In this document: positions 24,891-33,514 of the stretch, piece by piece
Layout of the letters: each line of letters begins with the position of its first letter
Numbering within the stretch: position 1 is the first letter of the stretch
NCBI GenBank assembly: GCA_031284315.1
Contig: JAITAB010000052.1
Span: 1-41,639 of the forward strand
Direction of reading: 5' to 3'
Source of the DNA: Campylobacteraceae bacterium
GTDB lineage: Bacteria; Campylobacterota; Campylobacteria; Campylobacterales; Campylobacteraceae
Length of the DNA stretch: 41,639 bases
Made by a program: the position numbers and the translations under genes
Notes under the pieces: generated by a model
Database searches by the model: none
Seen by the model: the letters and a program-made list of their open reading frames with translations, nothing else
What the model was told of the DNA's origin: nothing

Positions 24891-26222
24891 TTAATGCCCG
24901 TTCTCCATATTTGGATACACAAACGAAGCCCTCTTCTCTATAAATATCTTCTCTTTATTGTCCACCGCAAAAGCTCTGATGATAACGGGCAGAGGTTTGC
25001 CGTTTTGGGCTTTGATTGACGAATTGATGTCCGTATAAAGTATAGCCACTTTGATATTTGCTTCGCCGGATTTCAGCTTGAAAGGCTCTTTTGGAGCTTT
25101 TATCTTTATGTCGGGGTTTAATACCTCAAAATAGAATGTATGCTCTTTGGAGTCTATGTTTTCAAATTTCATCTTATATACATTTTCAATGCTCTGCAAA
25201 TCTTTTGATATGCGAAATAGCTCCGTATCACGGTTAATATTCAAAATCATACTCTTTTTAGTCGTAGTCATAAACAAAAGTCCGACCAAAGCTATTGTGA
25301 TTACAATCGGATAAGCTATGGTTCTAAAGCGGACAAATTTGACTTTCCCTCTGCTTTGCACGGCATTCGGGCTTGTCCAATTTATAAGAGATGCGGCTTT
25401 TGAATGCGCCATGATTTTCGCGCATGCATCGGAGCATTCAAGACAGTTGATACACTCCAACTGCATTCCTGCTCTTATGTCTATATGCGTGGGGCAGACT
25501 TTGACGCATGCATCGCACCTTATACACTCGCCCTCTTTGCCGCCGTCTATTTTTTGCTTGTGCGCATCGTATATTTCGCCTCCTCTTATGGGATCATAAA
25601 TCGTCTGCACAGTGTCGTTGTCAAGCATTGTAGATTGAATCCTTACATACGGACAGACATAGGCGCAGAATTTCTCTTTTACAAAAGCGGCAGCCGCCAT
25701 CATCAAAGCGGTAAAAATAAACCATGCAACAAATACAATCTTATGTTCAAGCGGGTCTTGAATATAAACAAAAAAATCTTCAGGCGGTATAAAATACCAC
25801 AGCAAGTTCGCCGCCGCCGTTATCGCAAAGAGCGTAAATATCAAAAATGCAAGTATTTTTTCTACCCATTTGCCTTTTTCCATAGGTCGCTGCTTGTTGT
25901 CTATGCTTTTGTAAAGCCCGAATATCTTTGTCTGCAGCAAATCGCGGTATATAACTCTAAATATCGTCTGCGGACATGCCCAGCCGCACCAGACGCGCCC
26001 CGCGAGTGTGGTTATAAAAAATATCCCTAAAAAAAGGATAATGAGCAAAAAGAGCATTGGCCAGAGTTCCGACATGTTAAATGTGGTGAAAAACAGCTGC
26101 AATTGTTTCTTGTCAAAGCTTAGCAAAAAGAAGTGTCTGCTCTCTATGGTTATCCATGGCAGCGTCAAACTCACCAAAGTTATAATGGCAAAACCGATAT
26201 AACGCATTTTCCTGTAAGTCAT
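24891..26222 (-). CDS. ccoG: cytochrome c oxidase accessory protein CcoG (FixG/RdxA)
   Basis: CcoG is a membrane ferredoxin needed for copper handling during cbb3 oxidase assembly. From the ATG at 26222 it is 443 residues. It shows an N-terminal helix (YIGFAIITLVSLTLPWITI), further helices, a VWCGWACPQTIFR motif and CAYVCPYVRIQ, then two [4Fe-4S] motifs CIRCDACVKVCPTHIDIR and CINCLECSDACAKI, a late membrane helix, and a C-terminal periplasmic FixG domain (Ig-like) of about 130 residues. The frame is open to a GTG at 26258, but the AAGGA site 7 bp before 26222 and homology favour this start. No cco oxidase genes are in the window. Confidence 0.92.
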   Translation of the reverse strand: MTYRKMRYIGFAIITLVSLTLPWITIESRHFFLLSFDKKQLQLFFTTFNMSELWPMLFLLIILFLGIFFITTLAGRVWCGWACPQTIFRVIYRDLLQTKIFGLYKSIDNKQRPMEKGKWVEKILAFLIFTLFAITAAANLLWYFIPPEDFFVYIQDPLEHKIVFVAWFIFTALMMAAAAFVKEKFCAYVCPYVRIQSTMLDNDTVQTIYDPIRGGEIYDAHKQKIDGGKEGECIRCDACVKVCPTHIDIRAGMQLECINCLECSDACAKIMAHSKAASLINWTSPNAVQSRGKVKFVRFRTIAYPIVITIALVGLLFMTTTKKSMILNINRDTELFRISKDLQSIENVYKMKFENIDSKEHTFYFEVLNPDIKIKAPKEPFKLKSGEANIKVAILYTDINSSIKAQNGKPLPVIIRAFAVDNKEKIFIEKRASFVYPNMENGH

Positions 26223-26233
26223 ACATGTATCCT

Positions 26234-26911
26234 TTAAATTTGTGCTATTAGAGCGCACTCTTTGGGCGGATTTTCGCCGTTTTCATGCGCCGCTAATTTG
26301 TTGATTTTTTTATTGTCGTTTTTCGGCAGCGTTTTTTTGATTGCCGCCAACTCTTTCAATTCCCTTGAATTTATATAATCCTTCAAGGAACTGCGGCTAA
26401 ATCCAAGCGCTTTGGCGATATAATTTACCGATACGCCCTCTTCAAGCATATCTACTATTGCCGCTCTATTGTCGTCAAATTTTGACCTTGACATTCTGCC
26501 CTTAGGTCGTCCCGCATGCATCTCTTTTGAAGGATTTAGATTTAACTCGCGCTGTTTTGCCAAAAGCTCCAACACTTGAAAAAGCGGAGTCTGTTTTGAT
26601 ACGATAAAATGTTTATTACATATATGGAGCGTGATATTTCGGCGCAGCAAGCACTCAAATATCTTCACAAGTTCGTCCACTTTGTGCGTAAGCGACCAAA
26701 GGTCGTACACAAGTACGGTATCATTGGGCTTCAAAGAACGCAGAAAGCCTTTCAAGCTTTTCCTCTCTTCCAAAATCGTCTCGTTTGAAGAGTTGTCTAT
26801 CTCCGTTGCATGCACGCTAAAATCGTTAGAAAGAGCATATTTTAAAATCTGCTTTTGCTGCGCTGCGATATTGCTTTGGAAATCTCTATTTTTTAAAAGA
26901 ATGACAGCCAC
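26234..26911 (-). CDS. serine-recombinase-like protein lacking catalytic residues
   Basis: A 225-residue protein with the layout of a resolvase/invertase: N-terminal domain (residues 1-125), a GRPKGRMSRSKFDDNR linker, and a C-terminal Hin-type HTH (AAIVDMLEEGVSVNYIAKALGFSRSSLKDYI). Aligning the start to the usual Y-x-R-V-S-T-x-x-Q pattern puts Asn8 where the nucleophilic Ser should be, and the downstream L-D-R-L-x-R-S motif reads LWSLTHKV, so the catalytic arginines are gone too. It should bind DNA but not recombine it. Homologues annotated as invertase-like recombinases occur near ccoG in other Campylobacterota, as far as I recall, which suggests a fixed regulatory role. Its stop lies 11 bp before the ccoG start. 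Confidence 0.8.
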   Translation of the reverse strand: MAVILLKNRDFQSNIAAQQKQILKYALSNDFSVHATEIDNSSNETILEERKSLKGFLRSLKPNDTVLVYDLWSLTHKVDELVKIFECLLRRNITLHICNKHFIVSKQTPLFQVLELLAKQRELNLNPSKEMHAGRPKGRMSRSKFDDNRAAIVDMLEEGVSVNYIAKALGFSRSSLKDYINSRELKELAAIKKTLPKNDNKKINKLAAHENGENPPKECALIAQI

Positions 26912-27014
26912 AAATCGCCTTTACTTGATTTAACGGCTCAAGTATAATCTTTTTGGCGTAAAAAGTCAATAAAAAACTGTATATTTTCGTCAATTTTTAA
27001 AAATGCGGGCATAG

Positions 27015-27043
27015 TTGCAATTTATCGCCGTTTTTGATACAAT
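27015..27043 (+). promoter_or_regulatory. sigma70 promoter of rpsU
   Basis: TTGCAA (27015-27020) and TACAAT (27038-27043) are separated by exactly 17 bp, 48 bp before the rpsU ATG. The leader between them holds the sequence CCGTTTCGGCGG, a small hairpin, before the AAAGG ribosome binding site at 27076-27080. Confidence 0.6.
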
Positions 27044-27091
27044 ACCGCCTCAACCGTTTCGGCGGAATTTTAACGAAAGGCGGTGATAAGG

Positions 27092-27304
27092 ATGCCCGGT
27101 ATTAAGGTACATCCGAATGAGTCTTTCGAAGAAGCGTACAGAAAGTTTAAAAAGCAAGTTGACCGAAACCTCATAGTTACAGAGGTCAGGGCGCGCAAAA
27201 ATTTTGAAACTGCGACAGAAAAACGCAAAAAACAAAAAATCAGCGCGCGCAAAAAGATGCTGAAAAAACTTTACATGCTGCGCAGATACGAGTCAAGACT
27301 CTAA
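27092..27304 (+). CDS. rpsU: 30S ribosomal protein S21
   Basis: S21 binds the 3' domain of 16S rRNA and helps initiation. The 70-residue protein starts [19 protein letters not shown] and ends MLRRYESRL, nearly identical in layout to Campylobacter S21, with the basic [15 protein letters not shown] stretch. The frame extends upstream to a GTG at 27083, but the ATG at 27092 matches the family start and has a ribosome binding site at proper distance. Monocistronic, with its own promoter and terminator. Confidence 0.97.
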   Translation: MPGIKVHPNESFEEAYRKFKKQVDRNLIVTEVRARKNFETATEKRKKQKISARKKMLKKLYMLRRYESRL

Positions 27305-27310
27305 TCACGC

Positions 27311-27345
27311 AAATAGCCGAAGTTCTCTTCGGCTATTTTTCATTT
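27311..27345 (+). terminator. rho-independent terminator after rpsU, shared with the convergent gene
   Basis: Perfect 12-bp arms AAATAGCCGAAG (27311-27322) and CTTCGGCTATTT (27327-27338) with a TTCT loop are followed by TTTTTCATTTT. On the minus strand the stem is followed by a weaker tract, and the stop codon of the convergent M48 peptidase gene (27333-27335) lies inside the stem. Confidence 0.9.
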
Positions 27346-28340
27346 TCCCTAAATTTCTTTATTCTCTCTTCCATTGCAGGATGCGAACTTATTATTGAAT
27401 TTAACACTCCGCTGTCAGAATCCGCCTCTTTTTTCATTTTGTCAAACAAATCCGCCATATATTTTGTGGATATATTATACTCTCTCAACACTTTTAAGGC
27501 ATACAAATCTGCTTCGGCTTCATATTCGCGCGAATATTTTGCATTAACAATTATAGTCGCAAATGATGTTGCAAATCCTGAAATATCGCCCGTAAAATAG
27601 CCTATAAGCGCAGATGAAACAGATGATTTTATCAGCATTTTAAGCCCATGTAAATGCGCCGCATGTCCGCTCTCATGAGCCAAAACTCCGATGATGCCGC
27701 GAAATTCCCCGTCTTCTTCAATCTCTATCAAATCGTCAAAAAGGATAATATCTCCGTTTGGCAGCGCAAGCGCATTCGCGCCGAAAAACGAAGAGCCGCG
27801 AAAATGAAGCTCCAAACTGCCGTTTTTATTTAAAAGCGCGTTAAACCGCTTCGTTATAAAATCCCTCTTCTTTTTGTCTAATTTTGACTCTTCCATGTAG
27901 TGTTCATCTAAAAATTCAAATGTTTGAACGCTCACTCTCTCCACGATATTTTTTGGAATATGGGGAGCCAATATATTTGACGCCGCAGTCGCGCCGTAAG
28001 TTAGACAAAATGCAACAAAAACGCCCAATACGGCAAAAGATATAAGGGCGTATTTCATTTTTGATTCTATGTGCAGGATAAATTTGCCTTGATTGTTGAT
28101 GGATAAAAAATCCTCCGCGCCAAGTTCGCAGTATGAGCCGTTCGGAAAAGTTACGCTCTGCGGAGTATTTTTCAGTTTTGCTCTGACTTCAATATCTTTG
28201 AAATTATACGATAAATCAAGTTCCGCTATCCGCACAAAAGTGTCATGCAGCTCCAAAATAACGCTTTTTGATATTGACGACCTGCCGTCAAAATAACGCG
28301 CATTAAAACTTTGCAAAGCCAAAAACTCTTTTTCGCGCAT
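27333..28340 (-). CDS. M48-family zinc metallopeptidase, membrane anchored
   Basis: A 335-residue protein. Residues 1-90 are a soluble N-terminal domain, 95-118 a transmembrane helix (MKYALISFAVLGVFVAFCLTYGATAA), and the rest is an M48 catalytic domain with the zinc motif LAHESGHAAHLHG (HExxH plus the third ligand in the downstream YSREYEAEADLYAL helix, Glu). The GANALALPNGDIILFDDLIE strand before it is typical of Oma1/BepA-like peptidases. It probably degrades or edits membrane or periplasmic proteins. It follows the DUF898 gene after 46 bp on the same strand; this pairing is common, and the N-terminal domain may bind ligands rather than substrate. Confidence 0.85.
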   Translation of the reverse strand: MREKEFLALQSFNARYFDGRSSISKSVILELHDTFVRIAELDLSYNFKDIEVRAKLKNTPQSVTFPNGSYCELGAEDFLSINNQGKFILHIESKMKYALISFAVLGVFVAFCLTYGATAASNILAPHIPKNIVERVSVQTFEFLDEHYMEESKLDKKKRDFITKRFNALLNKNGSLELHFRGSSFFGANALALPNGDIILFDDLIEIEEDGEFRGIIGVLAHESGHAAHLHGLKMLIKSSVSSALIGYFTGDISGFATSFATIIVNAKYSREYEAEADLYALKVLREYNISTKYMADLFDKMKKEADSDSGVLNSIISSHPAMEERIKKFRENEK

Positions 28341-28386
28341 TAAAACTTTGCAAATGCAAAAATAAACCTTTCACTTTCTCCCCGCC

Positions 28387-29433
28387 TCAAAAGCCTATAT
28401 CAAAATCAAAAAAGTCCGCCGTCTCTTCGCCGATGGCGCTCCTATCCTGCTCCGGGCGTCCGACAAACACGCTAAGGTTAAGATTTTCAAAGCCCGTATT
28501 TTCAAGTTTGTAGCGTATGGATCTGATTTTTGCCCATGGATACATCAGTCCGAACGAAAACAGTATAACAAAAAAATTGCTTAAATATATCCATGAAAGC
28601 CGTGCTGCGCTCCATTGATTTAACATTCTGTACTCTTTAATGGAAGTGTCGTTATAAACGACTTTTCCTACCCATGCTTCAAGCGAGCCTTGAAGCGCAA
28701 ATGAAAAAGCTATCAGCACAAAATAACTCACCGCTCCAAAAATTATGCTGACAAGCGGCGCTCCCTCCGCAGTATATGCTACTATGCCCATCATCGCTGT
28801 CAGCATGATAATAAATACGATGACTAAAGCCGGTATTTTTAGATAAATAAGGAAAAACTGCCCTGTTCTGCCCGGAAAATAAAAATTGCTCTCTCCGTAG
28901 CTTGCGTTATTGAGAACGAGTTTTTTAAATTCGCTGTGAGTATAGGGAAATATGATGCCGAGCGTTATGAGATTTAAGAAAAAATGAAGCAGAAAAAAGC
29001 CGTAAAATTCGCCGATAGTCGCTTTGTATCTGAAACTAAGCCCATGAAATCTCGTATATTTTGCTTTGAATACCAATGCCTGCCTGATTAGAAGCGGCAG
29101 CGCAAGCATGAACAAAACCGCAATTAGCAGTTTGACTTTCTCAAACATGAGGTAGCTTGCTATAACATAAGGCGCGTAAAATCCGACCATTATCAGCCTT
29201 CCTATTAAAATTCTAACGGGGTTTGCCGTATATTCAAAAGGGCGTCCGCCAAGATATGTGTTGCCGTATATATAGTGGTTGTTTCTAACTTTTGCCCATG
29301 CTCCGTAAATGCCAAGCGTTATAATGGTAAGAACTACATTGACGAACCAGATTTTGAAAAAATCCAAAGCGCTGCCTCTAAATTCAAACGGCTCGTTTTC
29401 AAGTATTTGCGGATTGTCTGCGCCAATGTCCAT
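28387..29433 (-). CDS. DUF898/YjgN-family membrane protein
   Basis: A 348-residue integral membrane protein with about eight helices and the duplicated YjgN layout: each half has a F-x-G-x-x-x-x-F-F-x-I-W/L opening and a G-x-x-Y/F-P-W-A-K-x-R-x-x-x-Y signature (GIYGAWAKVRNNHYIYGNTYLGGRPFEY and GLMYPWAKIRSIRYKLENTGF). Function is not established. It is cotranscribed with an M48 peptidase, a pairing known for E. coli-type yjgN homologues, which suggests a membrane quality-control or transport unit. Confidence 0.85.
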   Translation of the reverse strand: MDIGADNPQILENEPFEFRGSALDFFKIWFVNVVLTIITLGIYGAWAKVRNNHYIYGNTYLGGRPFEYTANPVRILIGRLIMVGFYAPYVIASYLMFEKVKLLIAVLFMLALPLLIRQALVFKAKYTRFHGLSFRYKATIGEFYGFFLLHFFLNLITLGIIFPYTHSEFKKLVLNNASYGESNFYFPGRTGQFFLIYLKIPALVIVFIIMLTAMMGIVAYTAEGAPLVSIIFGAVSYFVLIAFSFALQGSLEAWVGKVVYNDTSIKEYRMLNQWSAARLSWIYLSNFFVILFSFGLMYPWAKIRSIRYKLENTGFENLNLSVFVGRPEQDRSAIGEETADFFDFDIGF

Positions 29434-29550
29434 AATAGCCGCCTTCTAAAAAATGCTCTATTTTAACAAAATATGTTAGAAAACAGCTTAAAAACGGCTG
29501 CCAAAAGCAGTTTTTTCATAATTATTTACTACTTTTTTAAAGATTTTGCG

Positions 29551-29556
29551 TATAAT
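29551..29556 (+). promoter_or_regulatory. -10 box and possible operator of the MerR-like gene
   Basis: A perfect TATAAT lies 44 bp before the ATG at 29600. AACTGTTAGC appears at 29568-29577 in the leader and again at 29611-29620 in the first codons, 43 bp apart (about four helical turns), a candidate pair of sites for autoregulation. Confidence 0.45.
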
Positions 29557-29599
29557 AACAAAATTCAAACTGTTAGCAAAAAATGCCAAAGGGTAGCAC

Positions 29600-30289
29600 A
29601 TGAGGAAACTAACTGTTAGCGATGCGGCTGATGAACTCGGCATAACAAAAGAGGCGATATACAACCGCATAAGAAGAGGAACGCTAAAATGCGTTGTTGA
29701 AAACGATGAAAAGTATATTGTTTTAGAAGGCGAAGATGAACTTGGAAACGGCAAATTTTTGCCCGCCGCCAAATCTAAAAAAATTGTTCCGGACGAGCGA
29801 TATATCAATCTTTTGATTTCCCAAATAGCCGAACTTAAAGCCACAAATTCCGAACTCAACAAAGACAAAGAACGGCTTATCAAAGAGAAAGAACAGCTTT
29901 TGATTGAGCAAAGAATCGCTTTGGAGACTATTTACAAAGAGCGCGATGAGCAGTTGAAAGCCATACTAACGCTTGCTAACCGTTCGTTATTGGCAAGACC
30001 TGCGAATGAAGCGGAAAAAGTTACGATAGAGGCGAGTTTTGAGGAGCGCATGGAAAAGTGGCGCGCCAAAAAAGACGAAAATGCCAATGAAATAAATTTG
30101 GAAGAGGCGGAAACAAGCGGTGATTTTTCAGATTGGCGCGAACTTAAAAGTTACTTAAAAGCAAAAGGTTTTTCCAAAAAAGAAAAAAAGAAAATCATCT
30201 CTCATGTAAAAGAGGCGGCAGATATTGAGGTGCAGGAAGATGACGGCGTTTTGTATGTAAAAAAAGAGACGATAGAAAAATTTATATAA
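29600..30289 (+). CDS. MerR-type HTH protein with coiled coil
   Basis: A 229-residue protein. Residues 1-45 form an excisionase/MerR-like winged HTH (LTVSDAADELGITKEAIYNRIRRGTLKCV), residues about 70-125 are a strongly charged coiled coil (ELNKDKERLIKEKEQLLIEQR), and residues 165-229 form a small C-terminal domain ending VQEDDGVLYVKKETIEKFI. The combination suggests a DNA-binding, self-associating regulator or chromosome-associated protein; no named family is recognised. It starts a plus-strand run that leads, after 10 bp, into the UPF0323 lipoprotein and the Cj0371-0374-like cluster. Confidence 0.75.
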   Translation: MRKLTVSDAADELGITKEAIYNRIRRGTLKCVVENDEKYIVLEGEDELGNGKFLPAAKSKKIVPDERYINLLISQIAELKATNSELNKDKERLIKEKEQLLIEQRIALETIYKERDEQLKAILTLANRSLLARPANEAEKVTIEASFEERMEKWRAKKDENANEINLEEAETSGDFSDWRELKSYLKAKGFSKKEKKKIISHVKEAADIEVQEDDGVLYVKKETIEKFI

Positions 30290-30299
30290 AGGAAATAGT

Positions 30300-30890
30300 A
30301 TGAAATATATAAGAAAAATTTCGGATTATGCGATAGCCGGGGGTTTGGGAGCTGTTGCGGTTTTTGGCATTTTGGGATGTGAAAGCAGTGAAAATAGCGC
30401 ACAGGAACAGCAAAAACAGGGCGCTTTTGTTATCGTTGAAGAGCAGCTTGACGGAAGCTATAAGATATTGGAAGAGTATCCGAGCAGCGTTACAAGAGTG
30501 GTTTTGAAAGATAAAAACGGAGTTGAAAGAATATTAAGCGATGCAGAGATAAACGAATTGTTGAGGGTAGAAGCCGCGAAAATAGACAACGGCACATCTT
30601 CTCTGACAAATTCGCAAATCTCAAGCGGCGCGCCCTCTTTGGGGCAAATTATATTATCAAGCGCGGCAGGAGCGATAATAGGAAGCTGGATAGGAGGCAA
30701 ACTGTTCGGCAATGCAAATTATCAGCAGCAACGCCAAGCCTCTTACAAATCGCCGCAAACTTACTCAAGAAGCGTGGATAGTTTTAATAAGGCAAACCCA
30801 TCAACCACAAAAAGTTCTACCTCAAAAAGCGGCGGATTTTTCGGCGGCGGAAGTAAAAGTTCCGGCGGCGGAAGCTCTTTTGGCGGTTAA
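30300..30890 (+). CDS. UPF0323 family lipoprotein (Cj0371-like)
   Basis: A 196-residue lipoprotein with a signal peptide and lipobox (VFGILGCES, Cys27). Its middle part (residues 35-100) is a compact domain starting QGAFVIVEEQLDGSYKILEEYPSS; next is a glycine-zipper-like helix (IILSSAAGAIIGSWIGGKLFG) and a Ser/Gly-rich tail ending in FFGGGSKSSGGGSSFGG. This matches the UPF0323 family found in Campylobacterota. Function unknown; in C. jejuni the homologue has been linked to chemotaxis and virulence in some reports. It lies 3 bp before the glutathionylspermidine-synthase-like gene. Confidence 0.85.
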   Translation: MKYIRKISDYAIAGGLGAVAVFGILGCESSENSAQEQQKQGAFVIVEEQLDGSYKILEEYPSSVTRVVLKDKNGVERILSDAEINELLRVEAAKIDNGTSSLTNSQISSGAPSLGQIILSSAAGAIIGSWIGGKLFGNANYQQQRQASYKSPQTYSRSVDSFNKANPSTTKSSTSKSGGFFGGGSKSSGGGSSFGG

Positions 30891-30893
30891 GTC

Positions 30894-32072
30894 ATGGTAA
30901 AACTTTTAAAATTGGAGCCTTTGACAAAAGAGTATTTGGAATCCATCAACTGCTATTGGCATACGGATACAGACGATACGCCTTACATCGGCGGAGAGCT
31001 TGTAGAGATTAGCCAAAGCGAGGCGCAGGCGTACTATGATGCGGCAAATGAACTTTATGACATGTATATAAATGCGGCGCAGCATGTGATAGACAATAAC
31101 CTTTTCCATGAAGTGGGCATTCCGTTCAATCTTGTGGATATAGTGAAAAACTCATGGGAAAACGATGTGCATTGGCATCTATATGGCAGGTTTGATTTGG
31201 CGGGCGGCATAGACGGCAAGCCGATAAAATTGATAGAGTTTAACGCGGACACGCCCACATCGCTTTATGAAAGTTCCATCATACAATGGGCTATCCTCAA
31301 AAAGAACGGCTTAAACGAGGCTTCGCAGTTTAACAATATATACGATGCCTTGAAAGAGAATTTCCGCAGGCTGGTTGTTTTGCATAGCGATACTGATGAG
31401 TTTGCGAAATATTACGAAGGGTGGAAAATACTTTTCAGCTCTATGGCGGGAAATTCGGAAGATGAGGTAACTACCAAATTTTTGCAAAACGCGGCGCAAG
31501 AGGCTGGATTTCATACGGACTTTGCCTATGCTGATGAAGTTAGTTTTTCCGAAGAAGAGGGAGTATTTAAAGGCGATGAAAATTTTGAGTTTTGGTTTAA
31601 GCTCATTCCATGGGAAGATATCGCCATCAAAGAGCCAAATCTTGCATTGATACTTAAAGACATCATAAAAAATCAAAAAGCCATTATATTAAACCCCGCA
31701 TATACGCTGCTATTTCAAAGCAAAGCCATGCTTAAAATATTGTGGGATTTGTATCCAAGCCACCCGCTTTTGCTTGAAACGGCATTTGAGCCTTTGCGTA
31801 AAAAGTGTGTAAAAAAACATAGTTTCGGTAGAGAAGGAGCCAATACGACTATTTTTGAAGTAAATGGAAATATTGTAGAAAAAACTGACGGAGAATATGA
31901 AAATTTTGTGCCGATTTATCAAGAATATGTGGAATTTCCAAAAGATATTTCGGGCAATTCGTATCAAGCGGGAGTGTTTTTTGCTTATGAGGGGTGCGGA
32001 CTTGGTTTTAGGCGCGGAGGCTTGATACTTAACAATTACGCAAAATTTACAGGGCATATTATAAAAGATTGA
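30894..32072 (+). CDS. glutathionylspermidine synthase family protein (ATP-grasp, C-terminal domain)
   Basis: A 392-residue protein corresponding to the synthetase half of glutathionylspermidine synthase, as in YgiC/YjfC and Cj0372. Family features: WHLYGRFDLAGGIDGKPIKLIEFNADTPTSLYESS near residue 85-120, the ATP-grasp motifs LFSSMAGNSEDE, PWEDIA, KSFGREGANTTIF-like KKHSFGREGANTTIF near residue 308, and the C-terminal YEGCGLGFRRGGLILNN. No amidase domain is attached or nearby. It likely forms an amide bond between a peptide carboxyl and an amine; the true substrate is unknown. Confidence 0.88.
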   Translation: MVKLLKLEPLTKEYLESINCYWHTDTDDTPYIGGELVEISQSEAQAYYDAANELYDMYINAAQHVIDNNLFHEVGIPFNLVDIVKNSWENDVHWHLYGRFDLAGGIDGKPIKLIEFNADTPTSLYESSIIQWAILKKNGLNEASQFNNIYDALKENFRRLVVLHSDTDEFAKYYEGWKILFSSMAGNSEDEVTTKFLQNAAQEAGFHTDFAYADEVSFSEEEGVFKGDENFEFWFKLIPWEDIAIKEPNLALILKDIIKNQKAIILNPAYTLLFQSKAMLKILWDLYPSHPLLLETAFEPLRKKCVKKHSFGREGANTTIFEVNGNIVEKTDGEYENFVPIYQEYVEFPKDISGNSYQAGVFFAYEGCGLGFRRGGLILNNYAKFTGHIIKD

Positions 32073-32076
32073 CAAC

Positions 32077-33033
32077 ATGAAAATAGTATTACCGGACGCA
32101 CGGACTTTGGGCGGCGATATTGATTTATCCGCTTTTTACAAATTCGGCGAATTTATCATTTACCAGACCACCAAAGAGGACGAAAAATTTGAGCGGGTCA
32201 AAGACGCCGATATAGTCATAACCAACAAAGTCGTATTTGACCGCGCGCTTTTGGAAAAACTGCCCAAATTAAAACTCATCGCGCTGACGGCTACGGGCAT
32301 GAATAATGTGGATTTGGCGGCGGCAAAAGAGTTGGGCGTAAGCGTAAAAAATGTCGCGGGCTACTCTACAAAATCGGTCGCACAACACACCATGACATTG
32401 GTATTGGCGCTTGTCGGCAGGCTGGAATTTTACGATAGCTATGTGAAAAAAGGTAAATGGTGCGGTAGTAGAATCTTTACCAATCTTGATAGAAGATTTT
32501 ATGAGATAGACGGCAAAAACTGGGGCATTATCGGACTTGGCGCAATAGGAAAAGAGACCGCCAAAATCGCCTCCGTTTTCGGCGCGAAAGTATCCTATTT
32601 TTCCACTTCGGGCGTTGAAAGAGAGGAGTTGTATCCGAGCTTGAGCTTGGACGAACTTTTGAAAGATTCGCACATTATCACCATACATGCGCCGCTAAAC
32701 GAGCAGACTAAATATCTCATAGCCAAAAGAGAGTTGTCGCTTTTAAGGCAGGACGCGGTGATAGTAAATACAGGACGAGGCGGCATCATAAACGAAACCG
32801 ATTTGGCTGAAGCGATAGAAAATGAAAAGATATACGCGGCAAGCGATGTGTTGGAGATTGAGCCGATGAGGATAGATTCGCCTCTGGCAAATCTTACAAA
32901 ACATGAGCGTTTTATCATCACTCCGCATGTGGCATGGGGCAGCGTTGAGGCGAGGAGAAGACTTATGGAATTAGTGTGTAAGAATATTGAAGATTTTATA
33001 AAAGGAGATGATTATGGCGGCAAAAGAGCATAG
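32077..33033 (+). CDS. D-2-hydroxyacid dehydrogenase, NAD-dependent
   Basis: A 318-residue two-domain enzyme that reduces 2-keto acids to D-2-hydroxyacids (or the reverse). The Rossmann motif GLGAIGKETAKIASVFGAKV is near residue 151; the catalytic triad is visible as Arg in VNTGRGGIINE, Glu in DVLEIEPM and His in ITPHVAWGS. The actual substrate (glycerate, lactate or other) is not readable. It begins 4 bp after the preceding gene and overlaps yajQ by 20 bp, an order matching Cj0372-Cj0373-Cj0374. Confidence 0.9.
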   Translation: MKIVLPDARTLGGDIDLSAFYKFGEFIIYQTTKEDEKFERVKDADIVITNKVVFDRALLEKLPKLKLIALTATGMNNVDLAAAKELGVSVKNVAGYSTKSVAQHTMTLVLALVGRLEFYDSYVKKGKWCGSRIFTNLDRRFYEIDGKNWGIIGLGAIGKETAKIASVFGAKVSYFSTSGVEREELYPSLSLDELLKDSHIITIHAPLNEQTKYLIAKRELSLLRQDAVIVNTGRGGIINETDLAEAIENEKIYAASDVLEIEPMRIDSPLANLTKHERFIITPHVAWGSVEARRRLMELVCKNIEDFIKGDDYGGKRA

Positions 33034-33514
33034 TTTTGATATAAGCGCAGAGTTAAATGCGCAAGAGTTTAAAAATGCGCTTGAACAGGCAAAAAAAGAG
33101 ATAGGCGGCAGGTTTGATTTCAAGGGCGTAACGGCGGAACTTGACTACAATGAAAAGGCAAAAACCCTCACTGTTACCGCTTCGAGCGATACAAAAGCGG
33201 ACGCAATATACGACCTGCTGCTTGGCAAAATTATCAAGCGCGGATTGTCCGCAAGCGTGCTTAAAGAGAGCAAAAAAGAGGACGCAAGCAAAGGAAATGT
33301 ACGCATTATTTACACAATAGTAGATACGATAAGCTCTGATGATGCGAAATTAATCGTAAAAACGATAAAAGACGAAGGGCTTAAAGTACAGGCGTCCATA
33401 AGAGGCGATGCGGTAAGAGTAGTCGGGAAATCCATAGACGATTTGCAAGCCTGCATAAAAGTTATCAGAGCAAAAGAGTTGTCCCTGCCGCTCAGTTTTA
33501 CAAATTTAAAATAG
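33014..33514 (+). CDS. yajQ: YajQ family nucleotide-binding protein
   Basis: A 166-residue protein of the YajQ family, which in some bacteria binds cyclic di-GMP or nucleic acid. The N-terminus MAAKEHSFDISAELNAQEFKNALEQAKKEIGGRFDFKG and the C-terminal IRAKELSLPLSFTNLK are typical, with two ferredoxin-like repeats between. The start at 33014 has AAGGAG 7 bp upstream; the ATG at 33008 abuts the same site and is less likely. It overlaps the dehydrogenase gene by 20 bp. Confidence 0.93.
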   Translation: MAAKEHSFDISAELNAQEFKNALEQAKKEIGGRFDFKGVTAELDYNEKAKTLTVTASSDTKADAIYDLLLGKIIKRGLSASVLKESKKEDASKGNVRIIYTIVDTISSDDAKLIVKTIKDEGLKVQASIRGDAVRVVGKSIDDLQACIKVIRAKELSLPLSFTNLK

